Notes: a model not told the origin generated them from the sequence alone. DNA of 64,000 nt from Tolypothrix campylonemoides VB511288 (GCA_000828075.3 JXCB02000039.1:328890-392889), one strand, 5' to 3'. Counted from the stretch's first letter, positions 23,819 to 34,106 are shown. Numbers and translations: made by a program.

Positions 23819-24317
23819 GGCGAATTACCCCTTTTATCTGGCGCAAAACATCATCTCTGTATCTAGCAAATTTTTTAATAGCTTCTTGATCCACTAAATT
23901 CTTTTTGGGCAGGCGAACTGTAACAGACTGTCCTACTTGAGATAGGTCAAAGCCTTCTAAATTCTCAAAATATGCTTGTAAGTATAGCCAATAAGCTACA
24001 TCTAACTGAGCGTCGTACACAATTAGGATACATGGCATAGGCTCATTGAGCCAAAGTTCCAAGTCAGAGCGTGCTATGGGAAAGGTAACAGTCTCTTGAT
24101 TTGCAAGAACTTTCAAGGAATCTGTAGCCTTTAGCTGTACGTAAATCTGTCCATTTTCAATTTCACCATTATTATCATAAGTAAATATAACTAAATCAAA
24201 CCCATAATCATACTCCATTCGCTCAACAGAGTAACCACATAGGAAGACATATCTTTCAACATGGTTGACACTCAGGTCGGCTATGATATGTTCTCTCGGT
24301 CGCTTCTTTTTAACCAT
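23808..24317 (-). CDS. DUF4365 domain protein (nuclease-like)
   Basis: 169 aa. RPREHIIADLSVNHVERYVFLCGYSVERMEYDYGFDLVIF then GQIYVQLKATDSLKV shows the Asp...QLK pattern of restriction-endonuclease-like folds that defines DUF4365. LIVYDAQLDVAYWLYLQAYF follows. DUF4365 proteins occur with defence or toxin genes. Its ATG begins at the base immediately after the pdxA stop codon (24318), so translation from pdxA mRNA is likely. It overlaps the HicA-like gene by 11 bases. A two-gene accessory module riding on a housekeeping gene is inferred. Confidence 0.75.
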   Translation of the reverse strand: MVKKKRPREHIIADLSVNHVERYVFLCGYSVERMEYDYGFDLVIFTYDNNGEIENGQIYVQLKATDSLKVLANQETVTFPIARSDLELWLNEPMPCILIVYDAQLDVAYWLYLQAYFENLEGFDLSQVGQSVTVRLPKKNLVDQEAIKKFARYRDDVLRQIKGVIRHDA

Positions 24318-25424
24318 TTACATGATTTTAAGCCTCTGAGATACCAACTCAGCCGCCAACTGTATCGCTGCTTTCATACTCGTAGCATCAGCAATTCCCT
24401 TACCCGCAATATCAAACGCCGTTCCATGATCCGGTGAGGTGCGAACAAAAGGAAGACCTATAGAAGTATTTACCGCTCTGTCAAATGCCATCAGCTTTAC
24501 GGGTATTAAGCCTTGGTCGTGGTACAGTGCAAGGTAGGCATCGGCGGCTTTTGAAGGCTCAATGCTACCGTACCAAGCTTGACCCGGCTTGACCCACATT
24601 GTATCTGGTGGAATTGGACCATCTAACTGTAAGTTCGGGCGGTTTTTACGTTGTTGCTCTATCCAGGGAATTAACCAATCTTGTTCTTCGTGTCCTAATT
24701 GTCCCTGTTCGCCGCTGTGAGGGTTTAAACCAGCGATCGCAATCCTCGCGCTTTGTAAACCAAAATCTTTCTCCAAACACTCCACCAACAAATCAAGTTT
24801 TTCTGTCATCAACTGCGGAGTTAATACTTTTGGTACTTGACTTAAAGGAATATGTGTGGTTACAAGAAGAGTGCGGAGTGTCCAGCCAGAGTGGGGCGAT
24901 GCTCCCTCTGGGAGCCGCCCAAAGGGCGATCGCGCGACAAATAACATTCCCACACGCTTTGCGCCGGATTTTTCGGCTAAAAGTTCCGTTTGACCAGGGT
25001 AATTATACCCCGCAGCCTTCCATGCTGATTTGGCTATGGGACCTGTGACGATACCATCAAACTGTCCTGCAACCGTGGAGGCGATAGCTGTTTCCATATA
25101 AGCAAAGCTAGCCGCACCACTTGCCGCATTACCCGTGCCGATGATAATTTCATCATGTATATGCTTGTCTAATGGCACATCAAGAATTGAGAGATCTGCT
25201 GGATTTGCCAACGGCTGAGAATTCTCGGCTTGTAGTTTGGTATAAGTCTCTACTAGTAAACCCCGGTTACCCACCACTGTCACGTCACAGCTTTTGCTAA
25301 CTTCCGGGTCTCTAAGAGCTTTCAAAATCACCTCTGGTCCAATCCCCGCCGGATCTCCCAGCGTCAATGCCAAGCGTGGGCGGCTTTGTACTGATGTTAT
25401 ATTTTTTTCATGAATTTTAGACAT
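24318..25424 (-). CDS. pdxA: 4-hydroxythreonine-4-phosphate dehydrogenase
   Basis: 368 aa. NAD-dependent oxidation of 4-phosphohydroxy-threonine in pyridoxal phosphate synthesis. [20 protein letters not shown] at the start, [39 protein letters not shown] and [43 protein letters not shown] with metal-binding His/Asp residues are all present. A 10-residue insertion ([10 protein letters not shown]) sits between VARSP and HSGWTLRTL; it comes from a 30-nt mini-hairpin element at 24901-24930 inserted in a HIP1 site, in frame. The gene is probably functional. Confidence 0.93.
   Translation of the reverse strand: MSKIHEKNITSVQSRPRLALTLGDPAGIGPEVILKALRDPEVSKSCDVTVVGNRGLLVETYTKLQAENSQPLANPADLSILDVPLDKHIHDEIIIGTGNAASGAASFAYMETAIASTVAGQFDGIVTGPIAKSAWKAAGYNYPGQTELLAEKSGAKRVGMLFVARSPFGRLPEGASPHSGWTLRTLLVTTHIPLSQVPKVLTPQLMTEKLDLLVECLEKDFGLQSARIAIAGLNPHSGEQGQLGHEEQDWLIPWIEQQRKNRPNLQLDGPIPPDTMWVKPGQAWYGSIEPSKAADAYLALYHDQGLIPVKLMAFDRAVNTSIGLPFVRTSPDHGTAFDIAGKGIADATSMKAAIQLAAELVSQRLKIM
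24901..24930. mobile_element. 30-nt double mini-hairpin inserted in a HIP1 site inside pdxA
   Basis: Two tandem hairpins, GCTCCCTCTGGGAGC and CGCCCAAAGGGCG. GGGCGAT precedes the insert and ends it, followed by CGC; deleting the insert gives GGGCGATCGC and the expected ARSPHSGW protein sequence. Confidence 0.8.
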
Positions 25425-25546
25425 ACAGATAATTGTATAAGCAATATAGCTTTACAATGTTTCACATACATCTAATACTATGGCAGCTCTTTGCGGCTCT
25501 GGTAGACTTAACTTAATTAAACAATTTTCAAAGGAGAATGACACTC

Positions 25547-25660
25547 ATGGGCAGCGAAATTTTGAATGCAGCGCTGTTGTCCTTCGGTTTAATCTTTATA
25601 GGCTGGGCTTTGGGTGAGTTGTTGCTCAAAGTTCAGGGTGGAAAAGAGGAATCCCTGTAG
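25547..25660 (+). CDS. petM: Cytochrome b6f complex subunit VII
   Basis: 37 aa, below usual ORF cut-offs: [30 protein letters not shown] and a short GGKEESL tail. The single transmembrane helix with [16 protein letters not shown] is diagnostic for PetM, a small peripheral subunit stabilising the cytochrome b6f complex in the thylakoid membrane. AGGAG lies ten bases before the ATG. It precedes ycf39 on the same strand (142 bp), a common cyanobacterial arrangement. A weak hairpin (AGAGGC/GCCTCT, ~25680-25700) follows. Confidence 0.93.
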   Translation: MGSEILNAALLSFGLIFIGWALGELLLKVQGGKEESL

Positions 25661-25802
25661 GGAAGCTCAAAATCGAGGCAAGAGGCATCTAAGAAGCCTC
25701 TGTGTCTCGTATACACTTGTTAGAAGAATGTAAACTTTTGTTTACAGAGATCATTCTGATAAGATTTTATTCATAAAACTTTAAAATTTGTAAAAAGCTC
25801 TC

Positions 25803-26792
25803 ATGACATTATTAATAATTGGTGCCACTGGTACGTTGGGAAGGCAAGTGGCTCGTCGTGCGATCGATGAGGGGTATAAAGTCCGCTGTCTTGTCCGAAG
25901 TGCCAAGAAAGCCACATTTCTAAAAGAATGGGGTGCGGAACTCGTACCGGGAGATTTGTGTTACCCTGAAACACTAAACGCAGCACTTGAAGGCGTCACA
26001 GCAGTCATCGATGCCTCAACATCTCGTCCAACAGATTCACTAAGTATCAGACAAGTGGATTGGGAAGGCAAAGTCTCTTTGATACAAGCGTCTGTTGCTG
26101 CAGGTGTAGAGCGTTTTATCTTTTTCTCGATACTCGATGCCGAAAAGTATCCCGAAGTGCCGCTGATGGAAATCAAGCGGTGTACAGAACTCTTTTTGGC
26201 TGAATCGGGTTTGAATTATACCATATTGCGGCTGGCTGGCTTCATGCAAGGCTTAATCGGGCAATATGGAATTCCCATATTGGAAGGACAGCCTGTTTGG
26301 GTCACAGGAGAGTCTTCTCCGATCGCCTACATGGATACTCAGGATGTTGCTAAATTTGCCATCCGCGCCTTGAAGGTGCCAGAAACTCAAAAGCAAACTT
26401 TTCCGGTGGTGGGGACTCGTGCTTGGAGTGCCGAGGAAATCATTGGTGTGTGCGAACGTTTATCTGGAAAAGAAGCACGGATCACGCGGATGCCAATCAA
26501 CTTACTGCGTACCATGCGCCGAGTTATACGCTTCTTCCAGTGGGGATGGAACGTAGCAGACAGACTTGCCTTTACAGAAGTCCTAGCGAGTGGTAGACCG
26601 CTAAATGCCCCAATGGACGAGGTTTACACGGTCTTTGGATTAGAACCAAACGAAACCACGACCGTAGAAAGTTACCTGCAAGAGTACTTCAACAGAATTA
26701 TGAAGAAGCTTAAGGAGTTAGACTACGAGAAAATTCAGCCCAAGAAGCAAAAACCAAAAAGGTCTCCGTTTAAGAAAGTTAACAGTCAGTAG
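25803..26792 (+). CDS. ycf39: Ycf39/HCF244-type NAD(P)-binding PSII assembly factor
   Basis: 329 aa. Atypical short-chain dehydrogenase of the NmrA type: LIIGATGTLGRQVARRAIDEGYKVRCLVRS at the N-terminus is the dinucleotide-binding motif. VIDASTSRPTDSLSIRQVDWEGKVSLIQAS, FSILDAEKYPEVPLMEIKRCTE and YTILRLAGFMQG match Ycf39. In cyanobacteria it acts with high-light-inducible proteins in D1/D2 assembly and chlorophyll delivery. The C-terminal ~20 residues are Lys-rich. Start ATG right after a purine-poor leader. Context with petM fits a photosynthesis role. Confidence 0.92.
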   Translation: MTLLIIGATGTLGRQVARRAIDEGYKVRCLVRSAKKATFLKEWGAELVPGDLCYPETLNAALEGVTAVIDASTSRPTDSLSIRQVDWEGKVSLIQASVAAGVERFIFFSILDAEKYPEVPLMEIKRCTELFLAESGLNYTILRLAGFMQGLIGQYGIPILEGQPVWVTGESSPIAYMDTQDVAKFAIRALKVPETQKQTFPVVGTRAWSAEEIIGVCERLSGKEARITRMPINLLRTMRRVIRFFQWGWNVADRLAFTEVLASGRPLNAPMDEVYTVFGLEPNETTTVESYLQEYFNRIMKKLKELDYEKIQPKKQKPKRSPFKKVNSQ

Positions 26793-26944
26793 TGATCAGT
26801 CATAAGTCATGCGTCAGTAGTAGTTACACAAAGAACAAAGAACAAAGGACAAATGACTAATGACAAAGGATTAATGACTAAAACATCAAAAATATGTAAC
26901 GATTAACATAATAAAGCGCGTCACAAAAAATTGGATATTTGAGT

Positions 26945-27862
26945 GTGCCCAAAGCAGGCATTATCTACAATGACGTTAAGCCGATAGCGAGTCGTATCGC
27001 TATCGAACTGAAAGACAAGTTCACCGCTGCAGGTTGGGATGTCTGCATCACATCAGGCGTCGGTGGAATACTGGGTTATTCTACTCCAGAAAGTCCCGTT
27101 TGCCACACCCCAATTGAGGGACTAACACCGCCTGGATTTGATTCAGAAATGAAGTTTGCGGTGGTGTTAGGGGGAGACGGTACAGTTCTGGCTGCTTCTC
27201 GATTGGTCGCCCCTTGTGGTATCCCAATGTTAACGGTTAACACTGGTCACATGGGGTTTTTGACGGAAACTTACCTCAATCATTTGCCTCAAGCAATAGA
27301 AAACTTGCTCTTGGGCAATTATGAAATTGAGGAAAGAGTGATGCTCACAATTAAGGTTTTTCGGGGAGATTCTATACTGTGGGAAGCTCTCTGCTTAAAT
27401 GAGATGGTGCTGCATCGGGAACCGTTGACCTCTATGTGTCACTTTGAAATAGCAGTGGGTCGCCATGCACCAGTAGACATTGCAGCCGATGGTGTGATTA
27501 TATCGACACCGACAGGTTCTACAGCATATTCGTTGAGTGCTGGTGGTCCAGTCGTTACCCCTGGCGTACCCGTGTTGCAGCTCGTACCTATTTGTCCTCA
27601 TTCTCTGGCTTCTAGAGCATTGGTGTTTCCAGATAGTGAGCCAGTCAACATCTACCCAGTGAATACTCCTCGGCTAGTTATGGTTGTGGATGGTAACGGG
27701 GGGTGTTATGTTATGCCAGAGGATAAGGTTTATGTAGAGAAATCCCACTACTGCGCCCGGTTCATTCGCCTGCAACCGCCAGAGTTTTTCCGGATATTAC
27801 GAGAAAAACTGGGTTGGGGTTTACCACACATTGCTAAACCCACTTCTGTGGAATTACCCTAG
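26945..27862 (+). CDS. nadK: NAD kinase
   Basis: 305 aa from GTG 26945 ([15 protein letters not shown]); a TTG two codons upstream is the alternative start. It phosphorylates NAD+ to NADP+. [17 protein letters not shown] is the conserved GGDGT loop, [11 protein letters not shown] follows, [10 protein letters not shown] and the [21 protein letters not shown] segment complete the signature. Many cyanobacteria have two NAD kinases; this looks like the one paired with the NblR-like gene. Separated from ycf39 by ~150 bp of heptamer-like repeats (AATGACTAATGAC). Confidence 0.92.
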   Translation: MPKAGIIYNDVKPIASRIAIELKDKFTAAGWDVCITSGVGGILGYSTPESPVCHTPIEGLTPPGFDSEMKFAVVLGGDGTVLAASRLVAPCGIPMLTVNTGHMGFLTETYLNHLPQAIENLLLGNYEIEERVMLTIKVFRGDSILWEALCLNEMVLHREPLTSMCHFEIAVGRHAPVDIAADGVIISTPTGSTAYSLSAGGPVVTPGVPVLQLVPICPHSLASRALVFPDSEPVNIYPVNTPRLVMVVDGNGGCYVMPEDKVYVEKSHYCARFIRLQPPEFFRILREKLGWGLPHIAKPTSVELP

Positions 27863-28378
27863 CGGGATTTTGGATGAGTTAGGGGTGATATGTATAAATT
27901 ATACTAAGTCCGTTTCAACTGACATCTTGCAACAATATCAATAAGAGGCTCCGCCTCTATATTATCGTTCCCAGGCTGAGCCTGGGAACGAGGGTTCTTA
28001 GGCTCAGCCTCCTCCTTGTTGAGAATGGTGAGTCCAGAGAAATCGTGCTTTCTTAAAGGCACAACAGCTTATTGCCTTGTTCCCAGTCAGAATCTCCGTC
28101 CTCAATTGCTCCGAGTCCCCAGTCCCCAGTACCTAATCCCCAGTCCCCGTGAACGGTAGGGAAATTATTTTATCTCAAGGGTAGTGACACCAGCCAGATT
28201 CGGAATTAGTGATTAAAATGACTGTATCTATTGATTTCTATGGCTGATACTTATACGTGCTAAAACATGGTAGAAACAAAGCGTGCCAAGTCAGAATTGA
28301 TATATCATCAAAAAGCCGTAAATTGCACTACCAACTAAATCCAAATCCAAAATCTAAAATCGAACATCAAAAATCAAT
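27863..28378. other. Intergenic repeats between nadK and nblR
   Basis: CGTTCCCAGGCT (27966-27977) forms a perfect palindrome with 27979-27990, beside AGAGGCTCCGCCTCT. CCCCAGTC heptamer-type repeats lie at ~28110-28150 and AATCCAAAAT-type heptamers at 28335-28375. No gene seen. Confidence 0.6.
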
Positions 28379-29065
28379 ATGACGCTTGCTCATAGCCCTT
28401 GTGTTTTGCTGATTGAAAGCGACGAAAGCCTAGCAAATCAGCTTGCTTTTGATTTGAAAGAAGCTGGTTATGACCCTATCGTGGCTCATGATGGAACAAA
28501 CGGTATCCAATACAGCCGCGATCGCGATCCTGCTTTAGTTGTGATTGACCGAATGCTTGCAGGAGAATCAGGGCTGTCGCTGTGTAAAAATTTCCGAACC
28601 ACTGGAATGCGATCGCCTGTGCTGGTACTGATGGCACGCGATACAGTTGATGATCGCGTAGCTTGCTTAGAAGCTGGAGCTGATGATTATTTTCTCAAGC
28701 CTTACCGCGCTGAGGACTTTTTGAACCTGGTTCGCTTATACTTAAAACCTGATATCGATACTTCTGAACAGTTACGTTTTGGCGACCTCATTTTAGATCT
28801 CGCAACCCGCCGCGCCATACTTCATGGACGGGCGATCGACTTAACAATGAAGGAATTTGAACTGCTCAAGTATCTCATGGAACATCCCCGCGAAGTCTTA
28901 ACCCGCGAACAAATTTTGGAAAATGTTTGGGGTTACGACTTTATGGGCGAGTCGAATGTGATTGAAGTGTACATTCGCTACTTGCGACTGAAAATAGAAG
29001 ATGAAGGTCAAAAGCGCCTCATTCAAACGGTACGGGGTGTAGGTTACGTATTAAGGGAAATTTGA
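28379..29065 (+). CDS. nblR: OmpR-family response regulator, NblR type
   Basis: 228 aa. Receiver domain ~1-120: CVLLIESDESLANQL, phospho-acceptor Asp57 in ALVVIDRML, Lys107 in DDYFLKPY. Winged-helix output ~135-225: ILDLATRRAILHGRAIDLTMKEFELLKYLMEHPREVLTREQILENVWGYDF...VEVYIRYLRLKI. The Ser/Thr that normally follows the fourth strand is Ala/Arg (LVLMARD), an NblR-like deviation. NblR directs phycobilisome degradation and survival under nutrient and high-light stress. Gene symbol from overall similarity; RpaB/RpaA are excluded by the divergent receiver. Confidence 0.75.
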   Translation: MTLAHSPCVLLIESDESLANQLAFDLKEAGYDPIVAHDGTNGIQYSRDRDPALVVIDRMLAGESGLSLCKNFRTTGMRSPVLVLMARDTVDDRVACLEAGADDYFLKPYRAEDFLNLVRLYLKPDIDTSEQLRFGDLILDLATRRAILHGRAIDLTMKEFELLKYLMEHPREVLTREQILENVWGYDFMGESNVIEVYIRYLRLKIEDEGQKRLIQTVRGVGYVLREI

Positions 29066-29265
29066 ACACAAGTAAGGAAGCAAGGTACTAGGCAAGGTAT
29101 GCCGTGCTTTGGTTCCCACCAGTTGTAGACCGTTCTTAGAACTGCGGTGGAGATGGGCAGATAAAGAGAATGGGAAATTATGAGTATTAAATGATGAATT
29201 ATGAAATAATATAGAGCCTCTAGTTTCAAAATTCATCATTTTTTCAGCTATTAAGAAAAATTGCT

Positions 29266-29826
29266 ATGATTAATTGGCTCGGTTTGCTATCAATACTTTT
29301 GGGCGTTTTACTAGCGGGCTGTTCTGTTCCTACACCAGCAGTTTCTCCCACCACTACGCCTAGTAGCTCTCAATCTCAAGCACCAATGTCTTCGCAGCAA
29401 ACACCACTGACTAAGAATGCTGGTCAACAACTACCGATTTCAGCTGTGGCGGTTGTTCCCAATGGCACAAAAATTCAGTTAGAAGTCGCCCAGACGCCCC
29501 AACAGCAAGCGATGGGGTTGATGTATCGTCCTGCTTTGCCCGATAATCGTGGTATGTTGTTTCAGTTCGCATCACCGTTGCAAGCCAGTTTCTGGATGAA
29601 GAATGTACCCGTAGCCTTGGATATGGTTTTTATGCGGGATGGAATAGTGCAGCATATTACCCCTTCTGCACCTCCTTGCAATAGCAATCCTTGTCCGACT
29701 TATGGTTCGGAAAAATTCATCAACCAAGTGATTGAATTGCGTTCTGGACGAGCTGAGGAGTTGGGTTTGAAGGTTGGCTCTCGTGTCAAAATTGAATTTT
29801 TAAACTCCAGTTCTTTACGGAGGTAA
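29266..29826 (+). CDS. DUF192 lipoprotein
   Basis: 186 aa. Lipoprotein signal MINWLGLLSILLGVLLAGC with a lipobox LAGC at ~residue 19. A Ser/Thr/Pro/Gln linker (~20-60) follows. DUF192 domain ~70-180: IQLEVAQTPQQQAMGLMYRPALPDNRGMLF, FWMKNVPVALDMVFMRDGIVQHI, and VIELRSGRAEELGLKVGSRV. Function of DUF192 is unknown; it is widespread and envelope-associated. Single gene. Confidence 0.9.
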   Translation: MINWLGLLSILLGVLLAGCSVPTPAVSPTTTPSSSQSQAPMSSQQTPLTKNAGQQLPISAVAVVPNGTKIQLEVAQTPQQQAMGLMYRPALPDNRGMLFQFASPLQASFWMKNVPVALDMVFMRDGIVQHITPSAPPCNSNPCPTYGSEKFINQVIELRSGRAEELGLKVGSRVKIEFLNSSSLRR

Positions 29827-30341
29827 AGATTTAGCTCTTGCCTACTCCCAGCTTCACATAACATTGCTTTTGTAATATTTCTGTAAAAAAAGTCTTGCGT
29901 AGTCTGGTAAAAAAGTTTATAGTGAGGCTATTATTTAATTCAGTGTAGAGCGCAACAAGCCTTGTTGTTCCAAAACTGGATCACAGATTTTACAGCAGAT
30001 AACAAAAAATATTCCTTTTGACATAAGTGTAAAGAGTAGTCAATAAGGGAGTATAAGCTAAGGAATCTTCCTTACTACAGGTGTATTTAACTAGAACACT
30101 GAAGTAAAAATATAAAACCACGTATATCTGAGCATTGTGCTGCTTAAAACTGGGTAAGACAAGTGGCACTATCGTCTATTATTTCATAAATGCTCTGTTT
30201 GAGAAACATCCAGACAAATTTAGCTGGAGTATCTATTAGGTAAGGGCATAGTGACAGGTGAAATATTGGCTACTTGCAACTATTGAAAAATAGTGAATTG
30301 AAATATAAAAGTACACACTATGTGAGAAGGTAGAAGACAAA
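29827..30341. other. Intergenic region, nothing recognised
   Basis: AT-rich ~500 bp between the DUF192 and DUF2949 genes. No repeat or RNA gene that I can support; the length leaves room for a small RNA or a long leader. Confidence 0.45.
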
Positions 30342-30533
30342 ATGTCACCATCAACCTATTCTAGATTTATTAGCTTTTTACAGGAAGATTTAGCAATTTC
30401 GACAGCTTCCATTGCAGTCGCTCTTCGTCATCGGGAGCAAGATCCAGGTCCTTTGCCAATGATTCTTTGGCAATATGGCTTGATTAGCATAGAACAGTTA
30501 GAGCAAATATATGATTGGCTGGAGACAGTATAG
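30342..30533 (+). CDS. DUF2949 family small protein
   Basis: 63 aa: FISFLQEDLAISTASIAVALRHREQDPGPLPMILWQYGLISIEQLEQIYDWLE. This is the full DUF2949 domain, a cyanobacterium-specific family of helical proteins without known function. Its helix-turn-helix-like look (LPMILWQYGLISIEQL) is suggestive only. A strong intrinsic terminator follows at 30618. Confidence 0.85.
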   Translation: MSPSTYSRFISFLQEDLAISTASIAVALRHREQDPGPLPMILWQYGLISIEQLEQIYDWLETV

Positions 30534-30617
30534 GAATGATTAGCTGATTAAGGAGAATCGAACTATGCTGCATAGGCTATGCCTTTTACAAAGGTTAATG
30601 TATGAAATTGCACAAAT

Positions 30618-30656
30618 AAAAGAGCTAGTTGATAATTCAACTAGCTCTTTTGATTT
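30618..30656 (+). terminator. Strong Rho-independent terminator after DUF2949 gene
   Basis: AAAAGAGCTAGTTGA (30618-30632) pairs perfectly with 30637-30651 around a TAAT loop and runs into TTTTGATTTT. The A-rich left arm could make it bidirectional, also serving the convergent aroB. Confidence 0.85.
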
Positions 30657-30828
30657 TGTGAGTGAAGAGAGTGGAATCTGTTGCTGTAGCTTCCTGATAT
30701 TTTTTCTAAAAATTTTACTGTCTTCTACCCGGCTGCAATCGGCTATAAGCTATGAGCCTGAGATTTCAATTTCAGGCGGCGTAGGCGTTGGGCTGCTTGC
30801 TTGAGAACCATCCTCCAGTCCGGTGAGG

Positions 30829-31950
30829 TTATTGCATTTTCTGCAATACTTGTCGAATGGTATCCGATGGCACTTCATCAGTAATCGTCACCACGCCAAT
30901 TTGCGTTGGCAAAATAAACCTTACTTTACCGGCTTTGACTTTCTTATCAAGTTGCAAAGACTCGATAATTGCTTCGATATCTACCCCAGCTGGTAACTTC
31001 GTCGGTAAACCCGCTTTTTCAATCAGGGCGTCTTGACGTTCTGTCTCTTCCTTTTGCCACATTCCCAATTCCACAGCAATCTGCCCTGCTGCTACCATAC
31101 CAATAGCGACTGCTTCACCATGATTCACGACTTTATAACCCGTCAAGCTTTCCACTGCATGCCCGATGGTATGACCGTAGTTGAGAATTGCCCGCAGCCC
31201 AGCTTCTTTCTCATCCTTGCTGACGACATCAGCTTTTGCTTGACAAGAGCGCGTTAATATGCTTTCTATCAATTCTGGCTTGACGTAACGGAGTTGATCC
31301 AGACGTTTGCTCGCTTCCATCTCGGCAAACAATTCCGCATCCCAAATCACGCCGTACTTAATCACTTCTGCCATTCCAGCGCGAAACTCGCGCATAGGTA
31401 GAGTTTTCAGCACTTCTGGGTCAATTAAAACCAAGCGCGGCTGGTGGAATGCGCCAATCAAGTTTTTGCCTTGGGGATGATTGACACCTGTTTTGCCACC
31501 GATTGCGGAATCCACCATCGCTAAAAGTGAGGTTGGCACTTGTACCACGTTAATGCCTCGTAACCAAGTCGCAGCGGCAAAGCCAGTCATATCCCCAATG
31601 ACTCCTCCCCCTAAAGCTACCATAGTTGAGGAGCGTTCCATGCGGTTTAAGAGCGCAGTATCGTAGATTTTCTGCACAGAACTTAGGGTTTTGTAGCGTT
31701 CTCCCGGTGGTAATGTGCAACTTGCAACTTCAAAACCAGCCGCTTCCAAAGATGCAACTGCGCTTTCGCCATAATGCTTAAAAATTGTCGGGTTAGAAAC
31801 CAGCAGGACTTTTTTGCCTAGCTTTAGATTCCTCATCATCTCGCCCAGTTGACCTATGCCCTCTGGAGCGATCGCCCCTTCAGGCGCTGTTCCTTGCCCA
31901 ATCGCAATTTCATAAGACTGTTGTGGTAAATTTACGTTAATAGAAGCCAT
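30829..31950 (-). CDS. aroB: 3-dehydroquinate synthase
   Basis: 373 aa from ATG 31950 ([20 protein letters not shown]); the open frame extends 23 codons further to 32019 but that part is not family-like. It converts DAHP to 3-dehydroquinate, the second shikimate step, using NAD+ and a metal. Visible: [65 protein letters not shown] (metal Glu), [12 protein letters not shown] and [10 protein letters not shown] (metal His residues). Monocistronic, convergent with DUF2949. Confidence 0.95.
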   Translation of the reverse strand: MASINVNLPQQSYEIAIGQGTAPEGAIAPEGIGQLGEMMRNLKLGKKVLLVSNPTIFKHYGESAVASLEAAGFEVASCTLPPGERYKTLSSVQKIYDTALLNRMERSSTMVALGGGVIGDMTGFAAATWLRGINVVQVPTSLLAMVDSAIGGKTGVNHPQGKNLIGAFHQPRLVLIDPEVLKTLPMREFRAGMAEVIKYGVIWDAELFAEMEASKRLDQLRYVKPELIESILTRSCQAKADVVSKDEKEAGLRAILNYGHTIGHAVESLTGYKVVNHGEAVAIGMVAAGQIAVELGMWQKEETERQDALIEKAGLPTKLPAGVDIEAIIESLQLDKKVKAGKVRFILPTQIGVVTITDEVPSDTIRQVLQKMQ

Positions 31951-32138
31951 CACCAAATCCCAAACAAGCGCCCCACCGCTGTATTCTACAGCATTACCAC
32001 TCCCCATTCCCGTATGCAAGACGCTTTTTGGTTGAATTTCTCAAGGCTGGGTTCAGAGGGTAGGGGCGCGGTGATCTTGCACCTGTAGGGTGTGAGCGAT
32101 AAGATTTACCTTTCTTTCCACCTACACCCTTACCCAAA

Positions 32139-32519
32139 TTAATTCGTAGTCTCCTGGATCACCTCACCAGGACCGTTAATCTCAACGGATCTGTTACCAG
32201 CTTGGTCAACAGAGATGCGGAATTGCCGTTCACCCTGAGAACTGGTATAACTTGTCTGTTGATCTGAATTTTGAACTTGAACAGGGGCAGCGTTTAATTG
32301 TAGCTTATTTGTTGTCTTATCAAAGACATTCATCCGTGTTTGGTTTCCTTGGCGGAAAACCCTCACACTATAGTTTGGTGTTTGGAAGGTAGCGACTGTC
32401 GTTTGTGCTGCAGCGCGTATGCTAGCAGGTTTCTTGACTGTTTGGGCGGCAACAATGCCTGTTTCAAACCCTAACCCAGTCATAACTACCAAAGCGGTAG
32501 CAATAAAAGCGTATTTCAT
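32139..32519 (-). CDS. Secreted hypothetical protein
   Basis: 126 aa with a clear signal peptide (MKYAFIATALVVMTGLGFETGIVAAQ, cleavage after ~26). The mature part has beta-rich sequence: YSVRVFRQGNQTRMNVFDKTTNKLQLNAAPVQV and RQFRISVDQAGNRSVEINGPGEV. No motif I recognise. Likely periplasmic. It is divergent from petL. Confidence 0.75.
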   Translation of the reverse strand: MKYAFIATALVVMTGLGFETGIVAAQTVKKPASIRAAAQTTVATFQTPNYSVRVFRQGNQTRMNVFDKTTNKLQLNAAPVQVQNSDQQTSYTSSQGERQFRISVDQAGNRSVEINGPGEVIQETTN

Positions 32520-32689
32520 AGTGGCAAGTGGCTATTTTATTGTTATAATCACAAGAAATATTGATTATTCTAACTATAAGTCTCACCTTGTTAGTGGTGA
32601 ACTCAAGAAAGCTTCAACAAATATTTTTATTGAGCGTATCTTCTGTAAATGATTCAATAATATTTATAAACGATTATGGAGAGACTTCA

Positions 32690-32785
32690 ATGTTTGGTGT
32701 AATAGCTTACATAAGCTTCTTGGCTCTATTCTTCGGCGTTGCTGTTGGGTTGCTTTTCGGTTTGCGTGCGGCTAAGATCATCTAA
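32690..32785 (+). CDS. petL: Cytochrome b6f complex subunit VI
   Basis: 31 aa: MFGVIAYISFLALFFGVAVG then LLFGLRAAKII. One transmembrane helix with the PetL pattern (AYI.FLALF.G.A.GLLFGLR..KI). GGAGAG lies seven to eight bases before the ATG. It stabilises the dimeric b6f complex in thylakoids. The open frame extends upstream but only this part is family-like. Stand-alone gene. Confidence 0.92.
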   Translation: MFGVIAYISFLALFFGVAVGLLFGLRAAKII

Positions 32786-32819
32786 TTGATTTTTTTGAGT
32801 TTCGCCCATAGACAAAGGC

Positions 32820-32920
32820 GAGCCAAAGCTGCACGAGAGTTTCGCGCAAAGGCGCAAAGGCGCAAAGGCGAGCCAGCGCTGCAGGGGGGTTTCCCGACCG
32901 AGGCGACTGGCATTGCAAAG
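32820..32920. repeat. GC-rich repeat cluster between petL and bioB
   Basis: GCGCAAAGGC tandem units, AAAGGCGAGCC direct repeats and a GGGGGGTTTCCC hairpin module, like the other GC-rich islands in the window. Confidence 0.6.
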
Positions 32921-32955
32921 TTTTTTTAAGCGTCGTGCGGCTTTGCGTGAGATTT

Positions 32956-33966
32956 TTATCCTACCACGGCTTCTTTAGAGGCTTTGTGTTGACCTACGAA
33001 CGGAGAACGCACCTCTAGACCAAGCAAATTCAGCATTTCCTGGTCAGTATCGTATCCTGGACAGGGAGTGGTAACGGTTAACATATGCCCATTGTCACTA
33101 GAGAAGATGGAATTTGCTCCTGCTAAGAAGCATAAAGCCTGTTCTACCTGTGAAAGTCTCGCTCTACCTGCGCTCAGACGAACATCAGATGCAGGCATTA
33201 AAATACGCGCTGTTGCAATCATTCGCACCACATCCCAAATAGGAACATCGGGCTGATTTTCTAGGGGTGTGCCTTCAACTTGTGAGAGAATATTGATAGG
33301 CACTGACTCTGGATGTGGATGCAGGGTTGCTAGAGTTTGCAACATAGATACGCGGTCATCCACGCTTTCGCCTAAGCCGAGTATACCACCGGAACATACA
33401 GTGACATTTGTTTGCCGGACATTGTTAATTGTATTGAGGCGATCGCCGTAAGTCCTGGTTGTAATGATTGTGCTATAGTAGTCCGGCGAGGTATCCAAGT
33501 TATGATTGTAGGCGTAAAGCCCTGCTTCTTCTAAACGCCTTGCTTGTGTTTGACTCAGCATACCCAAGGTGCAGCAAACTTCTAATCCCAATGCTGTCAC
33601 TTCTTTAACCATTTCCAGCACTTGCTCAAATTGAGAGTTATCGCGCACCTCTCGCCAAGCAGCGCCCATACAAACACGACTCACACCACTTTCTTTTGCC
33701 TGTTGGGCAATACTCACGACTGTTTCTTTTTCTAAGAGTGCTTGTGCCTTTACCTCTGTTTTGTAGCGAGAAGACTGGGCACAGTAACTACAATCTTCTG
33801 GACAACCCCCTGTTTTGATAGATATTAGCTTACAAACTTGTATTTTTCTTGAATCATGGAATTGCCGATGCACGCTAGCAGCTTGATAAACAAGTTCTAG
33901 GAATGGTGTATCATATATCTCGCGTATTTCTGATACTTGCCAATTGTACCGTATTACTGATGACAT
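32956..33966 (-). CDS. bioB: Biotin synthase
   Basis: 336 aa radical SAM enzyme that inserts sulfur into dethiobiotin. The radical SAM cysteines are Cys55, Cys59 and Cys62 in [66 protein letters not shown] (cluster Cys/Asp region), [11 protein letters not shown] and LSAGRARLS (the Arg ligand of the [2Fe-2S] cluster) are all present. No other biotin gene is nearby. Confidence 0.95.
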   Translation of the reverse strand: MSSVIRYNWQVSEIREIYDTPFLELVYQAASVHRQFHDSRKIQVCKLISIKTGGCPEDCSYCAQSSRYKTEVKAQALLEKETVVSIAQQAKESGVSRVCMGAAWREVRDNSQFEQVLEMVKEVTALGLEVCCTLGMLSQTQARRLEEAGLYAYNHNLDTSPDYYSTIITTRTYGDRLNTINNVRQTNVTVCSGGILGLGESVDDRVSMLQTLATLHPHPESVPINILSQVEGTPLENQPDVPIWDVVRMIATARILMPASDVRLSAGRARLSQVEQALCFLAGANSIFSSDNGHMLTVTTPCPGYDTDQEMLNLLGLEVRSPFVGQHKASKEAVVG

Positions 33967-34106
33967 ATCTATCCTTTGTAAGGTTTTCGCATAATTTTAG
34001 CTCTTCCGAAAGTCTTAACTCACTGATGTTGGTAATACAGCAAGCCTCACTGCTGCTAAATTATGAAGGGTGGCTAATAGCGTTTGGAACAAATATTCAA
34101 TGATCT

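Noticed and set aside
24599-25048. 149-codon plus-strand open frame
   Set aside because: Antisense to pdxA; no plausible protein features.
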